Source: JBCCZC01 sp039188505 (GTDB lineage Bacteria; Pseudomonadota; Gammaproteobacteria; Xanthomonadales; SZUA-38). Taken from it: 13,948 nucleotides of DNA. The notes below the pieces were generated by a model that was not told the origin of the DNA, did not search any database, and saw only the letters and a program-made list of their open reading frames with translations. The translations under genes and the position numbers were made by a program. Positions 1-6,269 of the stretch are shown here, piece by piece. The DNA is taken from NCBI GenBank assembly GCA_039188505.1, contig JBCCZC010000120.1, forward strand, positions 1 through 13,948. The letters are read 5' to 3'. Position 1 is the first letter of the stretch, and each line of letters starts with the position of its first letter.

Positions 1-5
1 CACGA

Positions 6-308
6 GTGATTGATTGGATTCATCAGCACAAGGAGAAGGCCTTCTCCGTTCTCGGGAACATCATCGTCGGATATGTCCTGGTCACGAACGTGATCCTTGG
101 CATTGAGACACCCGGTGCTTGGGGGACAGGACTCAAGGTGCTCTGCATGTTGATGTTCATCGCGATGGTTGTTGTTTCGGTCTCAGAGACGATTCGCTGG
201 CGCCGGCTTCGGCTGATCTCGGCGAAGGCACATCGGGAATTCGAAGACCAGGTGCGTGTGCTGGAGCAGCAGGCCAACGCTGAGCGTTCCGATGGTCCTG
301 CGACCTAA
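6..308 (+). CDS. Small two-TM membrane protein of unknown function
   Basis: A 100-residue protein read from a GTG at position 6. I do not recognise a family. Two hydrophobic stretches, about residues 15-34 and 42-60, should span the inner membrane as a hairpin. They are followed by a basic stop-transfer patch (IRWRRLRL) and a charged, helix-prone cytoplasmic tail of about 35 residues (ISAKAHREFEDQVRVLEQQ) that could form a short coiled coil. The frame is open to the left edge of the window, so the true start may lie upstream and no ribosome site can be judged. Two more small membrane-protein genes follow in the same direction, 81 and 62 nt apart, which may mean a shared transcript. Existence is likely, function unknown. 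Confidence 0.6.
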   Translation: MIDWIHQHKEKAFSVLGNIIVGYVLVTNVILGIETPGAWGTGLKVLCMLMFIAMVVVSVSETIRWRRLRLISAKAHREFEDQVRVLEQQANAERSDGPAT

Positions 309-389
309 TCTGGCGCTGGGCTCAATATTGTCGCTACGCCCCGGCCTCCGCGCTCCATTGCAAGTTTGCTTGACCGCGAGGACTACACG

Positions 390-692
390 ATGAACATCGA
401 GCTCAAGACCGTCGCGGTTTTCGGCATAGCCATCAGCAGCATTGCCTTCGCTCGAGTGCTCTGGCGGGCAAGGCCATTTCTTGCCCAGGTGGCGGCTGCA
501 GCCTGTGCTCTGATCGTGGCCGGACTTCTTGTTGACAACTTCGGCCAGCCTGGCGTGCATTCTCCGAATCAAACCCATTCCTGGCCATTCGATTCCTGGG
601 CCCAATTGGCGATCGCGATCGGCGGCATTATCGTGTCAATTTGCGGCCTTCGCGCGGCTTGGTTGATCGCCCAGACCGGGCGTGATGCCTGA
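390..692 (+). CDS. Small three-TM membrane protein of unknown function
   Basis: A 100-residue hydrophobic protein starting MNIELKTV. The ATG at 390 is chosen because GAGGA (378-382) sits 7 nt upstream. An in-frame TTG at 366 would add eight polar residues with no better site. Hydrophobic segments lie near residues 6-24, 32-48 and 70-92, with a polar loop between the second and third. This indicates an inner-membrane protein with almost no soluble part. I recognise no catalytic motif or named family. It lies between two other small membrane-protein genes on the same strand, so a joint role is possible but unsupported. Confidence 0.6.
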   Translation: MNIELKTVAVFGIAISSIAFARVLWRARPFLAQVAAAACALIVAGLLVDNFGQPGVHSPNQTHSWPFDSWAQLAIAIGGIIVSICGLRAAWLIAQTGRDA

Positions 693-742
693 TTCGTAGT
701 TGCAGCAGCCCAACCTGCAAAGCGAATTTCCTGTGGCCGTTT

Positions 743-746
743 GGAG
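743..746 (+). promoter_or_regulatory. Shine-Dalgarno site placing the start of the next gene at ATC 755
   Basis: GGAG lies 8 nt before an ATC codon (755-757). It is the best ribosome site in the reading frame, which opens after a TGA at 683-685 and has no ATG or GTG before 755. Confidence 0.5.
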
Positions 747-754
747 CTAGAACA

Positions 755-1231
755 ATCAACTGGGACGCTGCCGGAGCCATCGGCGAGATCATCGGCGCCA
801 TCGCGGTCGTCATCACGTTGGGTTATCTCGTCAGGCAGCAGGCGCAGACGAACCGGATCGCAAGAGCCGATCTCCAGCGTGGCATCTTCTACCGCGCCGC
901 GTTGAATCACGACGTCGCGCTCTCCAATAACGACGCCACGGACTTCCTCGTGACGCTTCGCAACAAGCCGTACGAGGCGCTCAAGGAACAGGAAATCGTG
1001 AAGCTGGAGGCCTACGTGTTCAGGCACATGAACCTCTATGGATCGGTTCAGACCTCCTTCGATCAGGGATTGCTGCCCAGGGAAATGCTGGAGATCTACA
1101 AGAACATCCAGGCCGAGCTCGACAGATATCCGGCGTTGAGCACGAAGTTTGTGGAGATCTACTGCGGATACGACGAGATCCGGGCGTGGGAGATCTTCGA
1201 GCCGGTCAGAGCGAAAATCGAGACCACCTGA
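755..1231 (+). CDS. Membrane-anchored protein of the 'GAIGEIIGAIAVV...YL..Q' type, probable ATC start
   Basis: 158 residues if read from ATC at 755. The first residues, (I)NWDAAGAIGEIIGAIAVV then ITLGYLVRQQ, closely match the N terminus of a widespread family of uncharacterised proteobacterial proteins. These open with M-(N/D)-W-(D/E) and carry one TM helix followed by a YL-x-x-Q-x-R-like turn. In that pattern Met aligns with the ATC codon here, and GGAG at 743-746 is correctly spaced. The first conventional start in frame is TTG at 818, which would delete the whole TM helix (residues about 6-23). The rest is a soluble helical domain rich in charged and aromatic residues, probably cytoplasmic. 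Either ATC is used as a rare initiator, or an ATG has mutated and the gene is weakly expressed or decaying. No catalytic motif is visible. Confidence 0.65.
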   Translation: MNWDAAGAIGEIIGAIAVVITLGYLVRQQAQTNRIARADLQRGIFYRAALNHDVALSNNDATDFLVTLRNKPYEALKEQEIVKLEAYVFRHMNLYGSVQTSFDQGLLPREMLEIYKNIQAELDRYPALSTKFVEIYCGYDEIRAWEIFEPVRAKIETT

Positions 1232-1395
1232 CGGGAGCCGGAGCGCGCGGGACGCCACTTGGCCCGCTGAAGTCCGCGCCTGGACACCCCGCAAGGGACC
1301 GAACGACCGACACTCCCCGGATCACCATGGAGAACATCGGTCCGGATCGGCTCCCCCGATAAGCGTCCTGATGGTCTCTCCACGGCGCACCCAAG

Positions 1396-1401
1396 TATGA
1401 T
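1396..1401 (+). promoter_or_regulatory. Possible -10 hexamer for the large repeat-protein gene
   Basis: TATGAT differs from the sigma-70 -10 consensus at one position and stands out in GC-rich sequence, 42 nt before the ATG at 1444. No good -35 hexamer is seen at 16-18 nt spacing, so this is weak support only. Confidence 0.25.
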
Positions 1402-1443
1402 CGTCCGCTCCGCCTCCATCGGCGGCGAAGCAAAGGATCTTCC

Positions 1444-4365
1444 ATGCGAACTCCGCTTTTATTCATGGCGCTGTTGTGCCACGGCGTCACGGCCCTCGCT
1501 GGCACGCTGACGGGAACCGTCACCCGGACCGCCGACGGAACGCCCGTCGAAGGCCTGCAGATCGTGGTCTTCGACGCGGGTAGCGTCGAGGTGGCCCGGA
1601 TCAACACCGACGGCTCAGGTGTGTACGCGGCGAATGATCTCACCGAAGGCGGCTACTTCGTTCGCACAGCGAATGCCGGTGACTTCGATCTGATCAATGA
1701 GCTACACCGCGATATTCCCTGCCCCGAGGATTGCGTGATTCCCTCCGGCGAGCGGGTCAACGTTCCCGATGGCGGGGCGACCATCGTCGATTTCTCGCTC
1801 GAGAAGGGTGCATCGATCTCGGGACGTCTGACGCGTGCGGACACGGGGGATCCGATTGTCGACACGTTTGTCGGGGTCCAGCAGTTCGTGGGTGACGAGC
1901 TGATTCCCTTCGGGCAGGGATTCGTCGATGAGGACGGCAACTACCGCGTCGGTGGTCTGCTCCCGGGCGACAACTACATCCTGGTGTCTCCGATGCTGGC
2001 TAACGTGGTGTTCGTTCCCCAGCTGTTCGATGGCGTCCAGTGTCCCTGCCGGCTCTCGGACGGCGATCGCATCAGCCTCGCAGATGGCGAGGATCGGACG
2101 GGCGTCGACTTTGTCCATGAGGTATCGAACCTGTCGATCAGCGGACGTATTACGGCCAACGGCGAACCGATCGAGAACCTCCTGGTGACGGCCGAGCTGC
2201 TGGGGCTCCCGCAGGGCGGGGTCGAGACGATCAACGGCCAGGGCCAGCCGACCGATGCTGACGGCAATTACACCCTGCTCGGGCTGGTGCCTGGCGACTA
2301 CACCGTTCGGACCGTCAACGCCGGCGAATTCGGTTTGGGTGACGAGTTCTACGACAACTTCCCCGGCACCGCCGATCGGGAGGACGTCACCGTGGTCTCC
2401 ATCGACGAGGCGAACAACGCCGCGACCGGTATCGATTTCGAGCTTGAAAGCGGCGGCTCCATCTCCGGTCGGGTGACGCGCTCGGACACCGGGGCAGGGG
2501 TTTCGAGTCTCGTCATCGCGCGGGACGAGAGCGGCACGGAGTTTGCCGGTGTCGAAAGTGCGCCGGGTGTCTATCGGATCTCCGGCTTGCCACCCGGGAC
2601 CTACACGGCGCGGACCTTCAGCGCCAATCAGCAATCGGACCTCATTCCCGAGCTGTTCGACGATATCCAGTGCGCCAACGAACAGTGCGGCGGACAGGCG
2701 GGCACGCCCATCATCGTCGGTGAGAACCAGGACGTCGTCGGCATCGACTTCGCGCTCGATCCCGGCGCCACCATCCGCGGCACCATCGTCTCCGAGGAGA
2801 CCGGCGATCCGCTGCCGGGCCTCGTGGCAACGGTGTTCGACAGCACCGGTGTCTCGGTGAACCTGGCGTTCGTGGACATCGCCGGCAACTTCGCCGTGCG
2901 TGGTCTCGTCCCCGGGGACTACCGACTGGTCGTGGAGCGGGCGGGCGCGTTCGGCAAACTCAACGAGGCCTTCGACGATGTCCTCTGCGTCGGCATCTGC
3001 GATCCGCTGCAGGGCGACCTCATCACCGTTACCGGCAGCGAGATCGTCGACGTGCTGTTCGAGCTTGGTGACTATCCGAGATTCACTGCGGACGCGCCGG
3101 AGGAACTGGATCGTCTGGGTGCCGCGCTGGCGGTCGACGGCGACCAGCTGGTCATCGGCATTCCCGGTGACGATGAGGCCGGCGAGGATGCGGGCGCTGC
3201 GCTGGTCTTCCAGCGCACCGGCGGCGCGTTCGGGGAGCCGGTGAAGATCTTCGCGGAGAATCCCCTGCCGGGAGAGCGCTTCGGTGCATCGGTCGACCTC
3301 GAGGACGGCATCCTCGTCGTGGGGGCACCCGGGATCGCGGTGGTTCCGAAAGGCGCATCGGCGCCGGACAAGACCGCTGCCGTCTTCCGCCTGACGGGCC
3401 AATCGCCCGAGCCGCTGGCAACGCTGATCGCGAGCAACCTGGCCAACCCGGCGGAGTCCGGCTTCGGGGCCAGCGTGTCGATCGACGGCAGTCTGATCGT
3501 CATCGGCGCGCCGGGCGGCCAGAAGGAAGATTCGGACCTGGCGGGCGAGCCCTCGGGCCAGGCCAGCGGCGCCGCGGTCGTCTTCGTGCCGGATGCGCAG
3601 GCGACTTCCTGGTCCGCGCAGGCGGTGCTGGCGGACCCCGAGGGTCAGGCCGGTGACGAATTCGGCTCGGCCGTCAGCGTCTCGAATGGACGCGCGGCCG
3701 TGGGCGCGCCCGCTCAGCTGAGCCCCGAGGCCCTCGGCACGGGCCTGGTCCAGGTCTTCGAAAACCTGGGAACGGGCGCCGCGATCGGCAATATCGGCAA
3801 GTTCGGCCCCGACGATCCGGCGAACGCGGACGAGTTCGGCGCTGCCGTGGCCTTCGAGGGCGAGCGGTTGATCATCGGTGCGCCGGGAGCGATGTCGGAC
3901 GACGTCGAGACCGGTGCGGCCTACCTGTTCAGCTTCGACGGTGACGCCTTCTCCCAGCTGGCCCAGTTCGCACCGTTCGACCCGCTGCAGAATGACCTCG
4001 GCGGTGATCCCCTGCTGCTCGGTCGGGACGAAGGGCGTTTCGGCGCTTCGGTGGCGCTGGCCGACGACGTTGTTCTGGTCGGGGCGTTGATGGAAGACAG
4101 CACCGTGTCGCAGTCGGGCGCGGCCTATGTCTTCGCGCCGACGCCGGCGTCCGCCGTACCCGTCCTGACGGACCGCATCGTGTCGACGACGCCCGCCAGC
4201 GGGGACGCGCTCGGCACCGCCGTGGCCTTCGACGGCGCGACGCTCGCCGTCGGCGTGCCCGGGGCGGACGCCGATGGCGCGGTCGCCGGCGGGGCCGTGC
4301 TCAACGTGACGGCCGCTGAGCTCGGCGAAGTGGTGTTTTCCGATGGATTCGAGCCCCAGCGCTGA
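1444..4365 (+). CDS. Exported repeat protein: five CnaB/carboxypeptidase-regulatory-like modules plus seven-blade FG-GAP propeller
   Basis: A 973-residue exported protein. Residues 1-19 form a Sec signal peptide ending ALA. Five modules of about 100 residues follow (near 20-121, 122-228, 229-336, 337-439, 440-541). Most contain an ISGR-like strand, a TGDP-like turn and an LxPGDY/LPPGTY strand, as in carboxypeptidase regulatory-like or CnaB-type beta-sandwiches. All ten mature cysteines... in fact eight, occur as close pairs in modules 1, 2, 4 and 5 (C93/C97, C200/C202, C410/C415, C515/C519); module 3 has none. From about 556, seven FG-GAP-type repeats follow, marked by FGA(S/A)V and V(I/V)GAPG-like strands, starting near 556, 611, 672, 738, 796, 864 and 920. 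This is the count for one closed beta-propeller. The protein ends VVFSDGFEPQR. AAGGA (1433-1437) lies 6 nt before the ATG. Probably a surface or secreted adhesion or scaffold protein; its ligand is unknown. Confidence 0.9.
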   Translation: MRTPLLFMALLCHGVTALAGTLTGTVTRTADGTPVEGLQIVVFDAGSVEVARINTDGSGVYAANDLTEGGYFVRTANAGDFDLINELHRDIPCPEDCVIPSGERVNVPDGGATIVDFSLEKGASISGRLTRADTGDPIVDTFVGVQQFVGDELIPFGQGFVDEDGNYRVGGLLPGDNYILVSPMLANVVFVPQLFDGVQCPCRLSDGDRISLADGEDRTGVDFVHEVSNLSISGRITANGEPIENLLVTAELLGLPQGGVETINGQGQPTDADGNYTLLGLVPGDYTVRTVNAGEFGLGDEFYDNFPGTADREDVTVVSIDEANNAATGIDFELESGGSISGRVTRSDTGAGVSSLVIARDESGTEFAGVESAPGVYRISGLPPGTYTARTFSANQQSDLIPELFDDIQCANEQCGGQAGTPIIVGENQDVVGIDFALDPGATIRGTIVSEETGDPLPGLVATVFDSTGVSVNLAFVDIAGNFAVRGLVPGDYRLVVERAGAFGKLNEAFDDVLCVGICDPLQGDLITVTGSEIVDVLFELGDYPRFTADAPEELDRLGAALAVDGDQLVIGIPGDDEAGEDAGAALVFQRTGGAFGEPVKIFAENPLPGERFGASVDLEDGILVVGAPGIAVVPKGASAPDKTAAVFRLTGQSPEPLATLIASNLANPAESGFGASVSIDGSLIVIGAPGGQKEDSDLAGEPSGQASGAAVVFVPDAQATSWSAQAVLADPEGQAGDEFGSAVSVSNGRAAVGAPAQLSPEALGTGLVQVFENLGTGAAIGNIGKFGPDDPANADEFGAAVAFEGERLIIGAPGAMSDDVETGAAYLFSFDGDAFSQLAQFAPFDPLQNDLGGDPLLLGRDEGRFGASVALADDVVLVGALMEDSTVSQSGAAYVFAPTPASAVPVLTDRIVSTTPASGDALGTAVAFDGATLAVGVPGADADGAVAGGAVLNVTAAELGEVVFSDGFEPQR

Positions 4366-4431
4366 CCGATCCGGGGCGAGCGGCTGTCGGGTCCGATCAC
4401 CGTTGCTGCTATCGATGAATCGCCCGGACGC

Positions 4432-4593
4432 TCATGGCGGCTCGAGGTCTACCCACTCAGCCCGCATGGCCTTGCGCTGGTCCGACCAGGCGTCGACGGC
4501 GAAAGCCAGCAAGATACCGACCGATAGGACGAGGCTCTCTAGCGCAAGCCGCCCCCAGGCGGTCCGCCTTGCGCCTCGCCGCGGCGGCGTTGC
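4432..4593 (-). pseudogene. Relic of a membrane-protein gene, N-terminal fragment on the minus strand
   Basis: The minus strand is open from a stop at 4596-4594 to a TGA at 4434-4432, 53 codons. It reads ...LALESLVLSVGILLAFAVDAW then SDQRKAMRAEW. This looks like the N-terminal anchor of a known type of uncharacterised bacterial membrane protein, which has a short basic leader, a helix of the form LE(T/S)LV..SILLAFA(I/V)DAWWD and then a charged coiled coil. Here the leader has no ATG or GTG, and the coil stops about 14 residues after the helix. No continuation was found in the other minus-strand frames just beyond. I read it as a decayed fragment lacking both its start and the body of the protein. 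The + strand 84-codon frame opposite it (4343-4597) has no protein-like character. Confidence 0.5.
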
Positions 4594-4599
4594 TTAGGA

Positions 4600-4620
4600 A
4601 GTGACTGGTGTCCGGTCACT
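4600..4620. repeat. Perfect-length hairpin, 9-bp stem with TGT loop
   Basis: AGTGACTGG (4600-4608) pairs with CCGGTCACT (4612-4620), with one G-U pair and a 3-nt loop. It is the first of three adjacent hairpins and starts 4 nt from the edge of the minus-strand relic. There is no T-tract, so an intrinsic terminator is unlikely. It resembles a REP-like unit or the end of a mobile element, but no second copy occurs in the window. Confidence 0.5.
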
Positions 4621-4627
4621 CCTATCC

Positions 4628-4644
4628 GTGTCCTCCAGGGACAC
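4628..4644. repeat. Second hairpin, GTGTCC/GGACAC
   Basis: GTGTCC (4628-4633) pairs with GGACAC (4639-4644) around a 5-nt loop. The GTGTCC string also occurs at 4608-4613, inside the first hairpin (GGTGTCC), so the two units share a short direct repeat about 20 nt apart. Confidence 0.45.
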
Positions 4645-4648
4645 TTGA

Positions 4649-4663
4649 CGCGCCTGCGGCGCG
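4649..4663. repeat. Third hairpin, CGCGCC/GGCGCG
   Basis: CGCGCC (4649-4654) pairs with GGCGCG (4658-4663) around a 3-nt loop. Taken alone it could be chance in GC-rich DNA. It is listed because it directly follows two other stems. Confidence 0.35.
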
Positions 4664-4695
4664 CAGCTGGGCTTGGAGATTAGTCAAATCTGCGA

Positions 4696-5196
4696 ATGGC
4701 CAGTGCCATGAACGTTCGAGAAGCAGTTATCGACGACGCCGAGGCAATGAGCGAGGTGCTTCAGGAGATCGTGGCGAAGACGGGTCGGCAACGGCGTACT
4801 GAGCCTTCCTTTCTCATCTCCAACTACATTGATCACCCGGAAGGTATTCGATGCACAGTTGCTGTGGACGAACAGAATGATCTGATCGGCTTCCAATCAC
4901 TGATTCGGTCATGGCCCGACAACCCCTACGATGTACCGCTTGGCTGGGGCATTATCGGCACTCACATCAGCCCGCGCGCGCATCGAAAAGGCGTAGGAAC
5001 TGCGCTCTTCGCGGCCACGAGAGTTGCGGCAGAAGCGGCAGGTTTGCTCAGTGTCGACGCGTATATTGGTCGCGATAATCCGGGCGCACTCCGCTTTTAC
5101 GAAGCGCTGGGTTTCCGGAAGTATCGCGAAAAAGAAGACGTTGTTCAGAAGGCTTACAAAGTCGGGAATGGCGAACTTCACCGCGCAAAGAGTTAG
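4696..5196 (+). CDS. GNAT-family N-acetyltransferase
   Basis: 166 residues from ATG 4696; an internal ATG at 4708 (MNVREAV) fits the usual GNAT N terminus as well or better, and neither has a well-spaced ribosome site. The family transfers acetyl from acetyl-CoA to an amine. The acetyl-CoA loop is seen at residues 90-104 (HISPRAHRKGVGTAL, with the R/Q-x-x-G-x-G/A pattern as RKGVGT). The C-terminal ALRFYEALGFR (131-141) is the typical motif B helix and strand. Length is normal for a single GNAT domain, with no signal peptide or TM segment, so it is cytoplasmic. The substrate cannot be told from sequence. By eye the gene is less GC-rich than its neighbours and sits next to the relic/hairpin scar, which hints at acquisition. 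It converges with the next gene across 47 nt. Confidence 0.85.
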   Translation: MASAMNVREAVIDDAEAMSEVLQEIVAKTGRQRRTEPSFLISNYIDHPEGIRCTVAVDEQNDLIGFQSLIRSWPDNPYDVPLGWGIIGTHISPRAHRKGVGTALFAATRVAAEAAGLLSVDAYIGRDNPGALRFYEALGFRKYREKEDVVQKAYKVGNGELHRAKS

Positions 5197-5243
5197 AGCC
5201 GGTAGTCGTCAATCCACGCTAGGCAGACCGGCCGCGGAGGTCG

Positions 5244-5999
5244 CTACGTGCCCATCCCTTGCTCGAGCGCTGCTCGATGGGCCGCGCAGATCGCGCTTGA
5301 ATCGCCGTCCCGCAGCCACGTCTCGAAGGCTTCGCGCCGTGCCTCGAGAGCCTGCTCGAGGTCAGTCAGGTTGACCGAGAGATCGCGCGCCTGAGCCTGA
5401 AATTCGGCGAAGCGTTGGTCCCCACAGCGGAGTTCGAGCCAGAGTTCGATGGAACCCTGGGCCTGGCCGGAATCCTGCCGGCTACGGCCGATCGCGAGTT
5501 CGATCGATTGACTGCGGGGCACCACGAAGCAGTGATCTGGCTGGAGTCGCAGCAAGAACCAGTCGCGCGACCAGAAGCGTCCGAGCCGCCATTGACCGGC
5601 TTCGATTTCCCGGGCAAAGGTCCGTTCGCCGATTCGTAGGCGCTGGAACAACCACGCCGCGATTGCGCCGGAAATGGCGGCAGCTCCGCCGAGCGTTGTG
5701 ATCAGATCAAGCGGCCCGCCCACCAGCATCATGCCGAGCGCGCCGACGACGAGCAGCATCGAGATCACGAGCCAGGACCAGGCCGCCGTGCGGGTCCGTG
5801 TCGGGCGGTGGGCGACGAAAGCGACCGCCTCGGGCAGGGGCTCGGAAGGGTTGACCCAATGACGGCAGGCGGGCGAAATCTCGTGATCGCCGACGGCGGT
5901 CTGAAATGCCGGAATGGAATCGCTCACATCGGATCGCTCCAGATGAAGGTTGACGAGATTGTCGACGCAGACAATCGCCAGCACAATCGATTCGGCCAT
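5244..5999 (-). CDS. Two-TM membrane protein of unknown function
   Basis: 251 residues from the ATG whose first base is 5999, the only clear gene on the minus strand. A polar N-terminal region is followed by hydrophobic segments near residues 73-93 and 99-118. A soluble C-terminal domain of about 130 residues follows, with an aromatic, arginine-rich part (GQWRLGRFWSRDWFLL) and a final glutamate- and alanine-rich helical region. Both termini should face the same side, probably the cytoplasm. The start is uncertain: a GTG at 5927-5925 giving VSDSIPAF has GGAG 9 nt upstream (5940-5937). The ATG has only a loosely spaced AAGG. If GTG is used, the protein is 227 residues. I recognise no family. 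The gene points toward the GNAT gene, and its 5' side faces the signal peptidase gene divergently. Confidence 0.75.
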   Translation of the reverse strand: MAESIVLAIVCVDNLVNLHLERSDVSDSIPAFQTAVGDHEISPACRHWVNPSEPLPEAVAFVAHRPTRTRTAAWSWLVISMLLVVGALGMMLVGGPLDLITTLGGAAAISGAIAAWLFQRLRIGERTFAREIEAGQWRLGRFWSRDWFLLRLQPDHCFVVPRSQSIELAIGRSRQDSGQAQGSIELWLELRCGDQRFAEFQAQARDLSVNLTDLEQALEARREAFETWLRDGDSSAICAAHRAALEQGMGT

Positions 6000-6269
6000 T
6001 CGTCGAGGGCCTTGCCAGACTGCGGCCCAGCCCCGAAGCTTGGGTCGGCGCTAGCTCAAGGTGAAGGCGCACTCTTTTTCGGCTCGCGCGACCGGCATCG
6101 TTGTGCTCCAAGGGCACTGACAAGAATGCCTTGCGCACTTTACCCATCGCCTTGCTCGCCACCTCTCTTCCCGCCTCGTCGGAAAGCAGGTATCCCAAAT
6201 GCAACAGCCGCAAGAACGCAGGCACCGACAAGGACGACTCTAACGGCACGCCGGGCGCGAGGAAATGAC

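Noticed and set aside
1702..3402. A 566-codon open frame on the minus strand inside the repeat-protein gene
   Set aside because: It is the antisense shadow of a GC-rich gene: the + strand frame has clear domain repeats, a signal peptide and a ribosome site, while the minus product has no recognisable domain.
5197..5243. Bidirectional terminator between the converging GNAT and two-TM genes
   Set aside because: Only short GC palindromes such as CCGCGG are present, with no stable stem plus T-tract on either strand.
5808..6269. Long upstream extension of the signal peptidase frame
   Set aside because: It overlaps the minus-strand membrane-protein gene, lacks protein-like pattern, and the ATG at 6270 has a good ribosome site. 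I see no other gene in 6000-6269.
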